A DNA stretch of 64,000 bases, taken from assembly GCF_900106745.1 (NCBI RefSeq), contig NZ_FNNV01000014.1:124001-188000 (forward strand), written 5' to 3'. Of the stretch, positions 52,020-61,274 are shown piece by piece. The notes under the pieces were generated by a model. That model saw only the letters and a program-made list of their open reading frames with translations, had not been told where the DNA came from and made no database searches. A program made the translations under genes and the position numbers. The DNA is from Paenibacillus sp. CF384. Lineage in GTDB: Bacteria; Bacillota; Bacilli; Paenibacillales; Paenibacillaceae. Within the stretch, counting starts at the first letter, position 1; every line of letters starts with the position of its first letter.

Positions 52020-52052
52020 AAAAATAGGCCAACCAGTATATTCTGGTTGACC
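52020..52052 (-). terminator. Hairpin at the right side of the IS element
   Basis: TAGGTCAACCAG / CTGGTTGGCCTA pairing with a six-base loop, followed by TTTTT on the minus strand. It could be a second terminator of the oxidase gene or part of the IS end. Confidence 0.6.
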
Positions 52053-52062
52053 TAATAATACG

Positions 52063-52086
52063 AAAAGCCGCCGACTAAGCCGGCAG
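52063..52086 (-). terminator. Terminator after the alditol oxidase-like gene
   Basis: GCCGGC-TTA-GTCGGC hairpin (one G-U pair) followed by GGCTTTT on the minus strand, 29 bp after the stop. Confidence 0.65.
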
Positions 52087-52114
52087 CTTCATGTTCAAGT
52101 GGGAACAACTAAAA

Positions 52115-53389
52115 TTACGTCCCCAATATATATTTAGTTATATAATCATTGCGGAATTTACCTTCCGGATCATAGCTGCGAAGCAGCTGCTGGAAGTCAG
52201 GCAGCTTCTCATAGTGGGATTGCAGCTCGGCCGGCGACATGGTGAACAGCTTTCCCCAGTGAGGACGAGCATGGAAGGGTTTAAGCTGCTCTTCTATAAT
52301 CGGCAACAGTTGTTGAACAGCCTCCCAATTATCTTTCCATGTGAAATGGATGGCCACCATTTCCCCCTTGTAACAAGGACTCAGCCATAGACTATCTGCG
52401 GCAATTGTGCGAATCTCAGAAACATGAAGGTACGGCGATATCTGATCGCGCAGGCGGTTAATCGCACACAAAGCCAGATAGGCATCCTTACGCGGTACAA
52501 AATACTCACTTTGCAGCTCCTCTCCCGCACTCGGCGTGAAGTCCATGCGGAAATGCGGCAGCCGTTCATACCACGGTCCGGCGATTCCCATCTGTTCGCT
52601 GCAATTCACCGGAGAGGCGCCTGGCACCGGGTGCAGATGCGACTTCGCTAGTTTCGCGCCGTAGAATTCTGGTTCTGCTAGGGTCGCTGCGGCAGCATCT
52701 GGTAGTTTCATCTTCATCCACAATTGATTAAACGACGGCGACTTCCAATCCGTAAACAAACTCACGCTGTAAGCACTGGAGAAGATCGCGTCAAAGTGGT
52801 TCTCCAGTTGCGCAAGCGGCAAATTTTCGTAGATAACCTGACTCATATTAAAAGATGGAACCACATCTAGCGTAATTGTCGTAACTACACCCAATCCCCC
52901 AAGCCCAACGACCGCCCCGGCGAAAACCCCATCCGCTTGATCGCGAGCGAGTACTATCGTCTCTCCATCCGCTTTCACTACCTCTAGAGAATAAACCGCT
53001 GTCGCGAGATTACCATTCAAATCCCCCGAACCATGCGTCGCTGTCGCCACAGCACCTCCAACCGAGATATGCGGAAGTGATGCCAAGTTATGCAGCGCAT
53101 AGCCGTTACTATGAAGATAGTGACACAGCTCACCATACCGAATTCCCGCTTCCACCGTTACTCTATTGTTCGTGCGATCTAATTCGACCACTCGGTTCAG
53201 CTTCTGCAGCGAGAGATGACATCCGTTCGTATCGGCGATTGAATTAAACGAATGACGTGTACCAAGCACCTTAATTCGTTTGCTGCTAGCAACTAACGCT
53301 TGAACTTGTTCTACCGTTTCAGGAGCATGAACCTCCGAGGCGTTGTACTTGAAGTTCCCTGCCCAGTTCCGATTATTTTCCACAGTCAT
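52115..53389 (-). CDS. FAD-dependent alditol/xylitol oxidase-like protein
   Basis: Protein of 424 aa, no signal peptide, start ATG after AGGAAGGGATGT. Residues about 15-175 are an FAD-binding PCMH domain: VLGTRHSFNSIADT, with HS as the His-linked flavin site of this class, then GGAVATATHGSG and VVGLGGLGVVTTITLDV. The carboxy half is of the D-arabinono-1,4-lactone oxidase type (YFVPRKDAYLALCAINRL, HPRW-like HARPHWGKLF). The length of about 420 aa and overall pattern fit bacterial alditol oxidases (AldO/XyoA), which oxidise xylitol or sorbitol with O2 to give H2O2. A gulonolactone-oxidase-like role is the alternative. It stands alone in its unit. Confidence 0.85.
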   Translation of the reverse strand: MTVENNRNWAGNFKYNASEVHAPETVEQVQALVASSKRIKVLGTRHSFNSIADTNGCHLSLQKLNRVVELDRTNNRVTVEAGIRYGELCHYLHSNGYALHNLASLPHISVGGAVATATHGSGDLNGNLATAVYSLEVVKADGETIVLARDQADGVFAGAVVGLGGLGVVTTITLDVVPSFNMSQVIYENLPLAQLENHFDAIFSSAYSVSLFTDWKSPSFNQLWMKMKLPDAAAATLAEPEFYGAKLAKSHLHPVPGASPVNCSEQMGIAGPWYERLPHFRMDFTPSAGEELQSEYFVPRKDAYLALCAINRLRDQISPYLHVSEIRTIAADSLWLSPCYKGEMVAIHFTWKDNWEAVQQLLPIIEEQLKPFHARPHWGKLFTMSPAELQSHYEKLPDFQQLLRSYDPEGKFRNDYITKYILGT

Positions 53390-53432
53390 ACATCCCTTCC
53401 TGGACTAAACTATAGCGCTATTACTTGCTTCG

Positions 53433-54167
53433 CTATCCCTTAAGGATATACCTGCATTTGGGGTAGGCACTACAGCCCTTAAACTTTCCGTACTTCCCTG
53501 TGCGCTCGACAAGCTCACTACCACATTTGGGACATAAATTGTTTGTGACCATTCTTTGTTTTGTAGCCGCTACCTCTTTAATGGCTTTCACGTGCTCTTT
53601 CTTTACTTGCTTACCATTCAACTGACTCGCTTTCATAACCGCTACAATATGTTCTATTTGCTGCATATCCAAAACGACATCATTATACTTCTCTATCGTT
53701 CGAACGAGTTTGGAAGCATATATAACTTCTTGCGAAGTCTTTACTTTTAAATCAGCTCTTCCGCTAAAGCTAACGATTCCTATTAGCGGCAGATTATCTC
53801 CATCAGGAAACAATGAAGCGATTGCTTGAATATGTCCGTAATTTTGCCGCAAAGGATTGTACAATTTTTCTTTACGTTTATATATGACCTGTGTCCAGTA
53901 TTCAGATCGCTCATCTCCAACAATCCAGCCTCGATAGTTTTTCGTTTCAATAACGAAAATACCATGAATAGAAATAACCACATGATCGATTTGCGTGGTT
54001 CTTCCTGATGTTGAGGGAATAGTTAAATCATGAATAACTTCATACTTCCTCTTGTCTAACTTATTCAATTTACGTATGACGGATTTCTCTCCTATAATGC
54101 CTTTAATAGTTGGAGATTTATTAATGATAGCCAGGATTAATACTAGAAGCAACAAAATATAAATCAT
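53433..54167 (-). CDS. NERD-domain protein with topoisomerase-type zinc ribbon
   Basis: Protein of 244 aa. Residues 1-15 are a membrane anchor (IYILLLLVLILAIIN). Residues about 20-140 are a nuclease-related NERD domain with IDHVVISIHGIFVIETKNYRGWI, where Asp-Glu-Lys residues form the restriction-endonuclease-like site. Residues about 205-242 are a four-Cys zinc ribbon of the type found at the end of topoisomerase I (CPKCGSELVERTGKYGKFKGCSAYPKCRY). This is a common Bacillota architecture; its role is not established, with DNA processing or uptake-related functions suggested. A single gene, 43 bp upstream of the oxidase gene. Confidence 0.88.
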   Translation of the reverse strand: MIYILLLLVLILAIINKSPTIKGIIGEKSVIRKLNKLDKRKYEVIHDLTIPSTSGRTTQIDHVVISIHGIFVIETKNYRGWIVGDERSEYWTQVIYKRKEKLYNPLRQNYGHIQAIASLFPDGDNLPLIGIVSFSGRADLKVKTSQEVIYASKLVRTIEKYNDVVLDMQQIEHIVAVMKASQLNGKQVKKEHVKAIKEVAATKQRMVTNNLCPKCGSELVERTGKYGKFKGCSAYPKCRYILKG

Positions 54168-54330
54168 ACATATCCTCCCTGATCGCTGATTGCAGCGTAT
54201 AATTGTTTCTAGTAGTTACGACCTATGTATTCTACCATATTAAAGAAAATATAGGTAAATATAACTCACTAAGAAACGAGAGGCTGCACATATGGCGATA
54301 TTGAGAGAGTTAAATAATATGCATAAAACA

Positions 54331-54366
54331 AAGAGAAGCCAGCCATTATTCTGTGGTTGGCTTCTT
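54331..54366 (-). terminator. Terminator after the DNA ligase gene
   Basis: AAGAAGCCAACCAC pairs with the GTGGCTGGCTTCTT-like arm on the minus strand (54333-54365), followed by TTTG and a T-rich stretch, 12 bp past the stop. Confidence 0.82.
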
Positions 54367-54377
54367 TACAGCATTCG

Positions 54378-55286
54378 CTAATCATAATCCCAAACACAAT
54401 CCTCCGGCAGTTTATCCGGAAGGAACCCTCTGAAGATCGTAGTACGCAGCTGGTGCATATCCGTCCGCTCCAGATAATCGATTCGGCAGCATAAGCGCGG
54501 CTCGATCCACTGCGTTTGCTTATCTTGCAAGGTATGGAGCTGCTCCGCGAGCGCCAAAAAAGCTTGCTTCTCTTCAGGCTTAATCCCGAATTCAACGGTT
54601 CCTACAGGCTTGTTCCGTAATGTCCTGAAGTGAAGGCCTAAGACAAGCGCAAACGGATCTGTCCGATAGCCTAGGATAACGGTGTCGATGGACTTGAAAT
54701 GTTTGATTTTCAGCCAATCCGGCGATGTCTTATTCAGTTGGTAGCTGGAATCCTTCCGCTTCGCGACGATGCCTTCCATGTTCTTCTCTTTCGTCATGGC
54801 GAATAGGGCCTTGCCCCTCCCGTCGACAAACATGGTTTTCGTGAGAAGCTGTGAATCGGACACGACATCGGCTAAGCGTTCCTTCCTCTGCATCAATGGT
54901 TCATGCACATGCGCTCGATCCGTATAAATGAGATCAAACACCACGAAGGTTGCCGGATGCGTAAGCGTCGCTTGCGCGATTCTTGCAGAAAGGCTTAACC
55001 TCCCGCGATACGCGAAATCATCAAACACGGGCCGTCCCCCGCGCATACAAATCCCTTCGCAATCCAAAATAGCCGAGTTTGCCTTAATGGCGGCGGCGGC
55101 TTCCTTCAATTCGGGAAACTTGACTGTAACAAGGGTTCCGTAGCGCGTGTAGGCTTCAATCCGTTCACCTTGCTTATGAATGAGCAGACGCCAGCCGTCA
55201 TATTTGGGCTCGAATATATAACCTTCATTATCGAAGGCTTCCTTCCCCATACTCACGATCATGGGCTTTAATGCAGAAAAGAGCAT
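54378..55286 (-). CDS. ATP-dependent DNA ligase (LigD ligase-domain type)
   Basis: Protein of 302 aa, start ATG after GGGGAGGAAG. The nucleotidyltransferase motif I is FEPKYDGWRL, with adenylated Lys28. Motif III is like FVVFDLIYTD, motif IV EGIVAKRKDS and motif V WLKIKHFKSID. The last 100 residues form the oligonucleotide-binding fold. It corresponds to the ligase domain of LigD, used with Ku in end joining, or to stand-alone bacterial ATP ligases. Neither Ku nor the polymerase or nuclease domains of LigD are encoded in this window. It lies upstream of the NERD gene and downstream of the flavoprotein gene on the same strand, 72 bp apart. Confidence 0.9.
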   Translation of the reverse strand: MLFSALKPMIVSMGKEAFDNEGYIFEPKYDGWRLLIHKQGERIEAYTRYGTLVTVKFPELKEAAAAIKANSAILDCEGICMRGGRPVFDDFAYRGRLSLSARIAQATLTHPATFVVFDLIYTDRAHVHEPLMQRKERLADVVSDSQLLTKTMFVDGRGKALFAMTKEKNMEGIVAKRKDSSYQLNKTSPDWLKIKHFKSIDTVILGYRTDPFALVLGLHFRTLRNKPVGTVEFGIKPEEKQAFLALAEQLHTLQDKQTQWIEPRLCCRIDYLERTDMHQLRTTIFRGFLPDKLPEDCVWDYD

Positions 55287-55358
55287 AGGTTTCTTCCTCC
55301 CCCTATACTCTAGTGTCTCCGCAAAGAATAGAGAGCAAACCAGCTAGCTCTATCTCAG

Positions 55359-55967
55359 CTATTCATTCGATTCTTTTTCTATCACATAACCGTTCTTCGT
55401 AATATGATCCTCGAATATCTGCTGGATATTCGGAAACTGCTCCCGTTCAAGCCACGACTCTGCCTTCCAAACGCTCGATGTATTCAGCGCCCGCGGACAA
55501 TGAATGAAACACTCTTCCACGGTTACTTTAACTGCGAATTGCGGAGGTCTGCCATTCAGAGCCATGCTTTGCTGCAAAGTCTCGTTATAGACCATGCGCG
55601 CCGTTCCGTTAATGCGAAGCACCTCATTCATCCCTGGCAAAATGCAAATCATGCCAAGCCGCGGATTTTCCAGCAGGTTCATCATCGAGTCAACCCGCCT
55701 GTTCCCCATTCGCTCAGGAAAAGCTAATGTATGGTCATCCAATACCTTCACAAACCCTGGCTGATCGCCGCGCGGCGATACATCGCATTGGCCTTCGGCG
55801 TTGGACGTCGCTAGAAAAAACAGCGGACATTTGGCCAAATAATTACGGACGTGATCGTCGATATGGTCGATGGTTTTCTTGACAACCGCCTCATGCGGAA
55901 CGCCTACCAACTCCCGCAGTCGCTCAATAGAGTCGATAATTTCGTCTTCCGATTGGTTATAACTCAT
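55359..55967 (-). CDS. Pyridoxamine 5'-phosphate oxidase-family FMN-binding protein
   Basis: Protein of 202 aa, start ATG after AAGAGGG. It has the split-barrel flavin-binding pattern of the MSMEG_1061-like group: FLATSNAEGQCDVSPRGDQPGFVKVLDDHTLAFPERMGNRR, then NPRLGMICILPGMNEVLRINGTARMV, and CFIHCPRALNTSSVW near the end. These proteins bind FMN or F420 and reduce or oxidise small molecules; this subgroup has no proven substrate. The length is normal for the subgroup. Neighbours are a DNA ligase and an MFS exporter. Confidence 0.87.
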   Translation of the reverse strand: MSYNQSEDEIIDSIERLRELVGVPHEAVVKKTIDHIDDHVRNYLAKCPLFFLATSNAEGQCDVSPRGDQPGFVKVLDDHTLAFPERMGNRRVDSMMNLLENPRLGMICILPGMNEVLRINGTARMVYNETLQQSMALNGRPPQFAVKVTVEECFIHCPRALNTSSVWKAESWLEREQFPNIQQIFEDHITKNGYVIEKESNE

Positions 55968-56102
55968 TTTGTTTTTACCCTCTTCCTGATGTTAGCTACT
56001 ATCAAGCCTACCCGCTGCCGAGGATTAATGCAAGATTGGAAAAACAGCCGATTCAGATCGAATCGCCTGCTCTTCTTAAACGTTATTTCAAGCAGCAGCC
56101 TC

Positions 56103-57329
56103 TTATTCATTAGACAAAGATCGCAGCCGCCTAAGCGACGGAAACAGAACCATCCACAAGCCTGCTACTACAATTGTTCCGATCCCCCCGATGAATGCAG
56201 CTTGGACAGGGCCAACCAGGCCGGCAAGCGTACCCGACTCAAACTCTCCCAGCTGATTGGAGGTTCCAATGAAGAGCGAGTTTACCGCATTCACGCGGCC
56301 CCTCATCTCATCCGGCGTTTGCAGCTGCACAAGGGAAGAACGAATGACCACGCTGATGACATCTGAACCCCCGATAAGCAGCAAGGCAACCAGCGAAATC
56401 ATGATATTCGTCGATACCGCGAAGAGTATGGTAGCTAATCCAAAAACACCGAGTGCTCCGAACAGAATCGGACCGAGTGCTTTCCTCAAGGGGTAATAGA
56501 CTAGCGTGATGGACATCAACAACGCGCCAACGGCAGGAGCAGTTCGCATAATACCTAACCCCAATGGTCCTGTATGCAAAATATCCTCCGCGAATATAGG
56601 CAGAAGCGCTGTCGCGCCACCAAGAAGTACGGCAAACAGGTCAAGCGATATCGTTCCCAAGATAACCGGGTTGCGTCTGACGAATACTAAGCCGGAGAAG
56701 ATGGAGCTGGCCGTCACCGGTTCAGGCTTCCTAACAATGATCTCCATTCGGATGAGGAAGGTAAGAATCCCGGCAACTAATAGCGCCACCGCCGCAGTGA
56801 CATAGACGAATACCGGACCCACCGCAATAAGAACACCGCCAAGGGTCGGTCCTATGATCTGAGAGGTTTGTCCGGTAGAGGTTGTCCAGGCGATCGCTTT
56901 CTGCATGAGTTCCTTCGGCACCAGCATCGGCAGCAGCGATGAAGACGAAGGACCTTCAAATGCCCGGCAAGCACCAAGTATGGCCGCAGCCACCAGGATT
57001 TCATTTCGCCCGAGCCATCCGGCTAGGTTCCCGACAAGCAGCAGCGCGGCTATTCCGCTTTCGATGATTTGGCATAAGAAAACGATTTTCCTCCGGTCGT
57101 AGCGATCCGCGACCTGCCCGACAACTAACGTTAGCAGCATCATCGGCAGAAACTGTGCCAATCCCACGAGCCCAAGGCTATAGGCATCATGCGTCAGTGC
57201 ATACATCTGCCAGCCAATCGCAACCGATAACATCTGGAAGGAAGTCGAAGATAACGTTCGCGAAACCCAGAATTTCGTAAAAGAAGGCTGCCGGAGTGCA
57301 GCTTCCGTCTCCAACACGGTGCGTCTCAC
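56103..57329 (-). CDS. MFS exporter, EntS-like
   Basis: Protein of about 408 aa with 12 predicted membrane helices. It matches the EntS-like MFS group: SFTKFWVSRTLSSTSFQMLSVAIGWQMYALT at the start and the loop motif GQVADRYDRRKIVF between helices 2 and 3 (the classical MFS motif A). The GTG at 57329 is only just past AAAGGG; another GTG four codons later is possible. This group exports siderophores or drugs in other bacteria. No siderophore gene is nearby, so the substrate is open. A terminator lies upstream at 57391. Confidence 0.86.
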   Translation of the reverse strand: MRRTVLETEAALRQPSFTKFWVSRTLSSTSFQMLSVAIGWQMYALTHDAYSLGLVGLAQFLPMMLLTLVVGQVADRYDRRKIVFLCQIIESGIAALLLVGNLAGWLGRNEILVAAAILGACRAFEGPSSSSLLPMLVPKELMQKAIAWTTSTGQTSQIIGPTLGGVLIAVGPVFVYVTAAVALLVAGILTFLIRMEIIVRKPEPVTASSIFSGLVFVRRNPVILGTISLDLFAVLLGGATALLPIFAEDILHTGPLGLGIMRTAPAVGALLMSITLVYYPLRKALGPILFGALGVFGLATILFAVSTNIMISLVALLLIGGSDVISVVIRSSLVQLQTPDEMRGRVNAVNSLFIGTSNQLGEFESGTLAGLVGPVQAAFIGGIGTIVVAGLWMVLFPSLRRLRSLSNE

Positions 57330-57390
57330 GCCCTTTCGGAATTGATGATTTCCTTATACTAGTCATGGGAATTGTACTCGATATTCAGCA

Positions 57391-57424
57391 AAAAGACTAC
57401 CTCCTTCGGATAAGGATGGTAGTC
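57391..57424 (-). terminator. Terminator after the hybrid kinase gene
   Basis: GACTACC / GGTAGTC with inner CCTT / AAGG pairing, followed on the minus strand by TTTTT, 29 bp past the stop. Confidence 0.85.
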
Positions 57425-57452
57425 GGTTCAACAGTTCTTGTCTGCCCTTTTC

Positions 57453-59333
57453 TTAAATCAGATTGCGAATAAACATCTCAAGGACACGCGCACTTATAGG
57501 TTTGGTTATGTAATCGTCCATGCCTGCTGCCAAGCAATCTTCCCGGTCCCCTTTCAACGCATTTGCGGTTACAGCTACAATTCGCGGACACTTTTCCGGT
57601 GACAATCTTTCTTTTATTGATCGCGTTGCTTCCAAACCATTAACAATAGGCATATGGACATCCATAAATATTAAATCATAGGATTCTCGAAGGGCGGCCT
57701 CGATCACTTCATTGCCATTGACGGCCACCGACACCCGATGTCCCATTTTCTCCAGCATTTTCTGCAACACCAATGTATTGATCTCATTATCTTCCGCTAT
57801 TAAAATATTCGCGCGGCCCGTAATCGCGGCATTCATCGGTAGAGATTCCAAGGTATCAAACGATGCTTCATGATATCGAATGGTGAAGTGCAGGGACGAT
57901 CCGCAATTACCGTCGCTTTCAGCCCATATTTTGCCTCCCATCATGCTGATGATTTTTCTGCTGATGGAAAGACCTAGCCCCGTCCCTTCATGCTTTCGTG
58001 ACATTAAGCTATCAATCTGAGCAAAAGGCTCGAAAATATCCTCAAGCCGGGAATGCGGAATGCCGATTCCCGTATCCGTTACGGTAAACATCAGCAACGG
58101 AGGCTGCTCCACTACTTTCTTGACGGCAACCGCGATCTTTCCGCTTATCGTAAACTTGACGGCATTACTGAGCAAATTTAGCAGCACCTGTCTCAGACGT
58201 TCGACATCGCCGTATATACAATCGGGCACATCGTAATTGATGGAATAGGATAGTTCTAGATTCTTGTCCTCCGCCATCGAGGAAATGACGGAAAGACTGT
58301 CTTTAATGCATGATCGCAGATCGAATATCTCTTCCTGCAATTCGGTTACTCCTGCCTCGATCTTCGAAAGGTCCAAAATATCATTAATAATGGATAACAG
58401 CGACTCCCCGCTTTTGCGAATAATCTCCACATATCCCTTATGTTCGTCATTCAGGTCTGAATCGAGCAGGAGATCGGTCATTCCGATCACTCCGTTCATA
58501 GGCGTTCGGATTTCATGGCTCATCATGGCTACAAACTCGCTTTTGGCTTTGTTCGTGGCCTCTGCCGACTCCTTGGCATATATAAGTTTTTTCTGCTCTG
58601 AAATGTCCTTGCAGATGAGATAAAAGCCGATATTCTGCTTATGTACAAAGATAGGAGCAATGCTTGTGAGCACTTCGATCGCTTCGCCGTTTTTGGTAAC
58701 GACACTGTCGATCTCCAGCTCAACCGTATCATCATGAAGCGCATCTGCCAGAATACGATCCACATTGGGCTGCCCAATAAGATTGGCAAGCGCCATCCCA
58801 ATCAAATCCGCCTCAATGTTGTAACCTGTCATTTTCTCAGCTATCGCGTTTGCATTAATGATATTTCCGTGTAAATCAAACGAAATGACGGCATCATGGT
58901 TATACTTCTTCAGCGATGTATACCGTTCTACGGTTTCTTGAAGCCGCTGCTCGGATTCCTTTTGTTTAGAGATATCCATGATTTGCGCGATGTAGTAAAT
59001 CGCCTCTCCATCTTCGTTACGGAATAACCGAATCGAGAGATAGCCCCAAATCGCCACGCCGTCCTTTCTGACATAGCGCCTCTCCATCTCCGCTTCATCT
59101 GCATCGTGCATGACAAGCTTTAAATCATGAATGTTCGTTATCGAATCATCCTTAAGCGAGAAGTCACCGAACTGCATACCTTCCAATTCGTTCTTGCTAT
59201 AACCTAAAATCCGCTCGAGCGCAGCATTCACGGTTAGAATCAATCCATCAGGAGTCAGCAACGCGATGCCGAAGGAAGCATGCTTGAAGACTTGTCCGGT
59301 AAATGAATTCTGATCAAGGTTGACGCGATACAT
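57453..59333 (-). CDS. Cytoplasmic PAS-PAS hybrid histidine kinase / response regulator
   Basis: Protein of 626 aa without membrane segments, start ATG after GGAGG. PAS domain 1 about 10-125 (FGIALLTPDGLILTVNAALERILGYSKNELEGM), PAS 2 about 135-255, then HisKA with phospho-acceptor His273 in MMSHEIRTPMNGVIGMTDLLLD. HATPase about 385-495 (NLLSNAVKFT, DTGIGIP, GTGLGLSISRKI). A C-terminal receiver is at about 507-626 with Asp558 in LIFMDVHMP. The phospho-relay would need a separate Hpt or regulator protein that is not encoded here. It probably senses an internal cue such as redox or a small molecule by PAS. A single-gene unit with terminator. Confidence 0.92.
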   Translation of the reverse strand: MYRVNLDQNSFTGQVFKHASFGIALLTPDGLILTVNAALERILGYSKNELEGMQFGDFSLKDDSITNIHDLKLVMHDADEAEMERRYVRKDGVAIWGYLSIRLFRNEDGEAIYYIAQIMDISKQKESEQRLQETVERYTSLKKYNHDAVISFDLHGNIINANAIAEKMTGYNIEADLIGMALANLIGQPNVDRILADALHDDTVELEIDSVVTKNGEAIEVLTSIAPIFVHKQNIGFYLICKDISEQKKLIYAKESAEATNKAKSEFVAMMSHEIRTPMNGVIGMTDLLLDSDLNDEHKGYVEIIRKSGESLLSIINDILDLSKIEAGVTELQEEIFDLRSCIKDSLSVISSMAEDKNLELSYSINYDVPDCIYGDVERLRQVLLNLLSNAVKFTISGKIAVAVKKVVEQPPLLMFTVTDTGIGIPHSRLEDIFEPFAQIDSLMSRKHEGTGLGLSISRKIISMMGGKIWAESDGNCGSSLHFTIRYHEASFDTLESLPMNAAITGRANILIAEDNEINTLVLQKMLEKMGHRVSVAVNGNEVIEAALRESYDLIFMDVHMPIVNGLEATRSIKERLSPEKCPRIVAVTANALKGDREDCLAAGMDDYITKPISARVLEMFIRNLI

Positions 59334-59663
59334 AAGTAACCTCCATTAATTCATCAATCATTCATTCTACGAATGATAGCGTTAATTATGACAGCCTATG
59401 TAATATAAATTAATAAATATTAACCTTTTATAGATTCATCTGAATCCGAACCAAGCCGGTCTACGAAAATAGAGGCCTCTCACAAGTTCAATGAACTCCT
59501 GAGAAGCCCTGGTATTCATGACTTGGACGCGACGAGTTCCTCGAAAGGGAACGAAGACGCGAGTCTTTGCCCAGCTTCCATGAACTTCTCCATGTCTTAC
59601 GTTCTGCCGCCACGTCCGTTTTTTCACCTTCCATTCTGTAGGGTAAAGAGGCGAATTCGTTCT
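59334..59663. other. Gene-free 330 bp between response regulator 3 and the hybrid kinase
   Basis: It holds an AT-rich promoter side for the hybrid kinase (about 59390-59430) and a hairpin (59473-59510) with an AGTTCA / TGAACT inner stem and TTTT on the minus strand, which could end the two-component unit. A 63-aa open frame has no support and is not called. Confidence 0.5.
59473..59510 (-). terminator. Probable terminator after response regulator 3
   Basis: GGCTTCTCA / TGAGAGGCC outer arms with an inner AGTTCA / TGAACT, followed by CTATTTT on the minus strand. It lies about 150 bp beyond the stop. Confidence 0.5.
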
Positions 59664-61274
59664 TTACAATCTCGCCGCTTCTCGGTACTCCTGCGGCGTC
59701 ACGCCCGTTGCTTTTTTGAAAAAACGGGTGAACGACTGAGAAGCTTCATAGCCGACTTGAACCCCAATCTCTAGCACCTTTAACTCATCGTTCCTAAGCA
59801 ATTCCTTCGAGCGCCCGATTCGAGCGGCTTCAATATAATCGGATAGATTCACGCCGCTCTCTTGTTTGAAGAGCCTTGATAAATAAGACGGATTGAAGTG
59901 GATGTAGCCGGCGAGACGAACAAGCGAAAGATCCTCGTTCAGATGCTCCTCGATATAAGCTCGAACCTTCCGGATTGCTTCGGCAGCGCGATTCCTTTCG
60001 CCCGAACTTCTTAGCTCGAAGAGGGTCTCCGCCGTCGTTCGGAGGAATGCGAACGCCTCCTCCCACGACGCGAATTCGTCGCGGCGCATGAGGGCCGAGA
60101 CGTCGGCCAACTGGTCCTCCATCTCCCATCGGTTGATATAAGACAATATGACCAGCGAGATTGTATAATACAGCTCCATCAGGTACGCGCCATTGACCTT
60201 CTCAGACTCCGTCAGCTCCAGGAAAAGCTGGAGGAATTCGGCACGTCTGCCGGCTTCCAGGTGCGCTGACAATGCATCCGATTTGTCCCTAGGCGAACCT
60301 TCTTTCGTGCTGCATGAGACATCGAGGTTCACTAACTGAACCATTAGAGCTCCATCGCCCGCCCTTACCTGCCGCTGCCTTCTGATCCTGTCGTAGAACG
60401 AAGACAGCTTCATCCATTCGCAGGGTCGGTCGCTTAATGAAATTGCTGCAGAGATACCCAGATTCTCCAAGCACGCTTTCTGGATTAATTCAAACTGTCC
60501 TTCCAGATACGGAAGAATGGGCGCTCTCTGAGCTTCGTTCCGATCAGCTCGTTCAGCCGACGGCTGAATGAACCAGACAGGATCTCCGAAACGGTCGATC
60601 ATTCCGAGGATCCGGGCTTGGCCGGATAAGAAGCTCTCCGCAAGCAGCGTCACTGCTAGAGCCGATTCCTGCCGATTTGCATAAGACAGCACGTCAGTGG
60701 AGGCATAGGAGAGATCCCCGAGCGCCAGATAGACCGGCTTGTCGGCAGCAAGCGGGACATTCAGCTTGCGGAAGTCCACTCCTAGGCCCAGGGCTGGCTT
60801 CACTCCGTGCAGCAGGTGGCGAAAGTACTCGCCGCGCGCCAGCACTTCCAGCGTGTTCAGCTTCTCCTGTGCCTGCCGGACCAATTCGTTCCGGCGGAGG
60901 CTGTCGTCCAACTCGGTCACCGCTTCACAGACGGCTTGGATAACTTTCGGGTACCCTTCGCTCTTGAGCAAGTATTGCACGCCTGGCGTCTGAATCGCTT
61001 GATACACGGAATCGAAATCGCTAAAGCCGGTCAGAAAGATCACCCGGCAATACGGCCAATTCTGTTTGATGATGGACAAGAGCTGAATTCCGTCGATCCC
61101 GGGCATTCGAATGTCGGACAGCACGATATCCACCCGGGTTCGATGAAGCCAACTCAGCGCTTCCCTGCCTGAATAAGCCTTGCACAAATCCAATCCCATA
61201 TTACGTTCTGCAAGCGTCTCGTATATACCGTCCGTTATCATCTCTTCATCGTCAACGATCAGCAATCGGTACAT
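59664..61274 (-). CDS. YesN-type response regulator (third set)
   Basis: Protein of 536 aa. Receiver 1-120 with Asp8, Asp9 and phospho-acceptor Asp54 in IVLSDIRMPG. A long middle region of the YesN type (about 140-430). AraC helix-turn-helix pair about 435-533, ending in ASQSFTRFFKKATGVTPQEYREA. The ATG follows AGGAAGGAG and overlaps the kinase gene by 23 bp (61252-61274), so the two are translated together. The partner binding-protein gene lies upstream of the kinase. It probably regulates that importer. Confidence 0.92.
   Translation of the reverse strand: MYRLLIVDDEEMITDGIYETLAERNMGLDLCKAYSGREALSWLHRTRVDIVLSDIRMPGIDGIQLLSIIKQNWPYCRVIFLTGFSDFDSVYQAIQTPGVQYLLKSEGYPKVIQAVCEAVTELDDSLRRNELVRQAQEKLNTLEVLARGEYFRHLLHGVKPALGLGVDFRKLNVPLAADKPVYLALGDLSYASTDVLSYANRQESALAVTLLAESFLSGQARILGMIDRFGDPVWFIQPSAERADRNEAQRAPILPYLEGQFELIQKACLENLGISAAISLSDRPCEWMKLSSFYDRIRRQRQVRAGDGALMVQLVNLDVSCSTKEGSPRDKSDALSAHLEAGRRAEFLQLFLELTESEKVNGAYLMELYYTISLVILSYINRWEMEDQLADVSALMRRDEFASWEEAFAFLRTTAETLFELRSSGERNRAAEAIRKVRAYIEEHLNEDLSLVRLAGYIHFNPSYLSRLFKQESGVNLSDYIEAARIGRSKELLRNDELKVLEIGVQVGYEASQSFTRFFKKATGVTPQEYREAARL

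Larger units (their letters stand above)
50560..52052 (-). mobile_element. IS110-family insertion sequence, approximate extent
   Basis: It contains a DEDD-type transposase gene with a premature stop and a structured non-coding segment on its 5' side. The limits are uncertain because IS110 elements usually lack clear terminal inverted repeats. A partly shared motif, GGTCAA(T/C)C followed by ACTGGT, occurs at 50562-50581 on the plus strand and at 52027-52052 on the minus strand, and was used as a tentative boundary. Confidence 0.55.

Noticed and set aside
52115..53389. L-gulonolactone oxidase
   Set aside because: Length and the overall pattern fit bacterial alditol oxidases better, although the two families share domains and the substrate cannot be fixed from sequence.
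54378..55286. Complete non-homologous end-joining locus
   Set aside because: Only a ligase is present; no Ku, polymerase or nuclease gene was found in the window.
56103..57329. Siderophore exporter of a siderophore cluster
   Set aside because: The EntS-like match is only to the exporter group; no siderophore synthesis or uptake gene is nearby.
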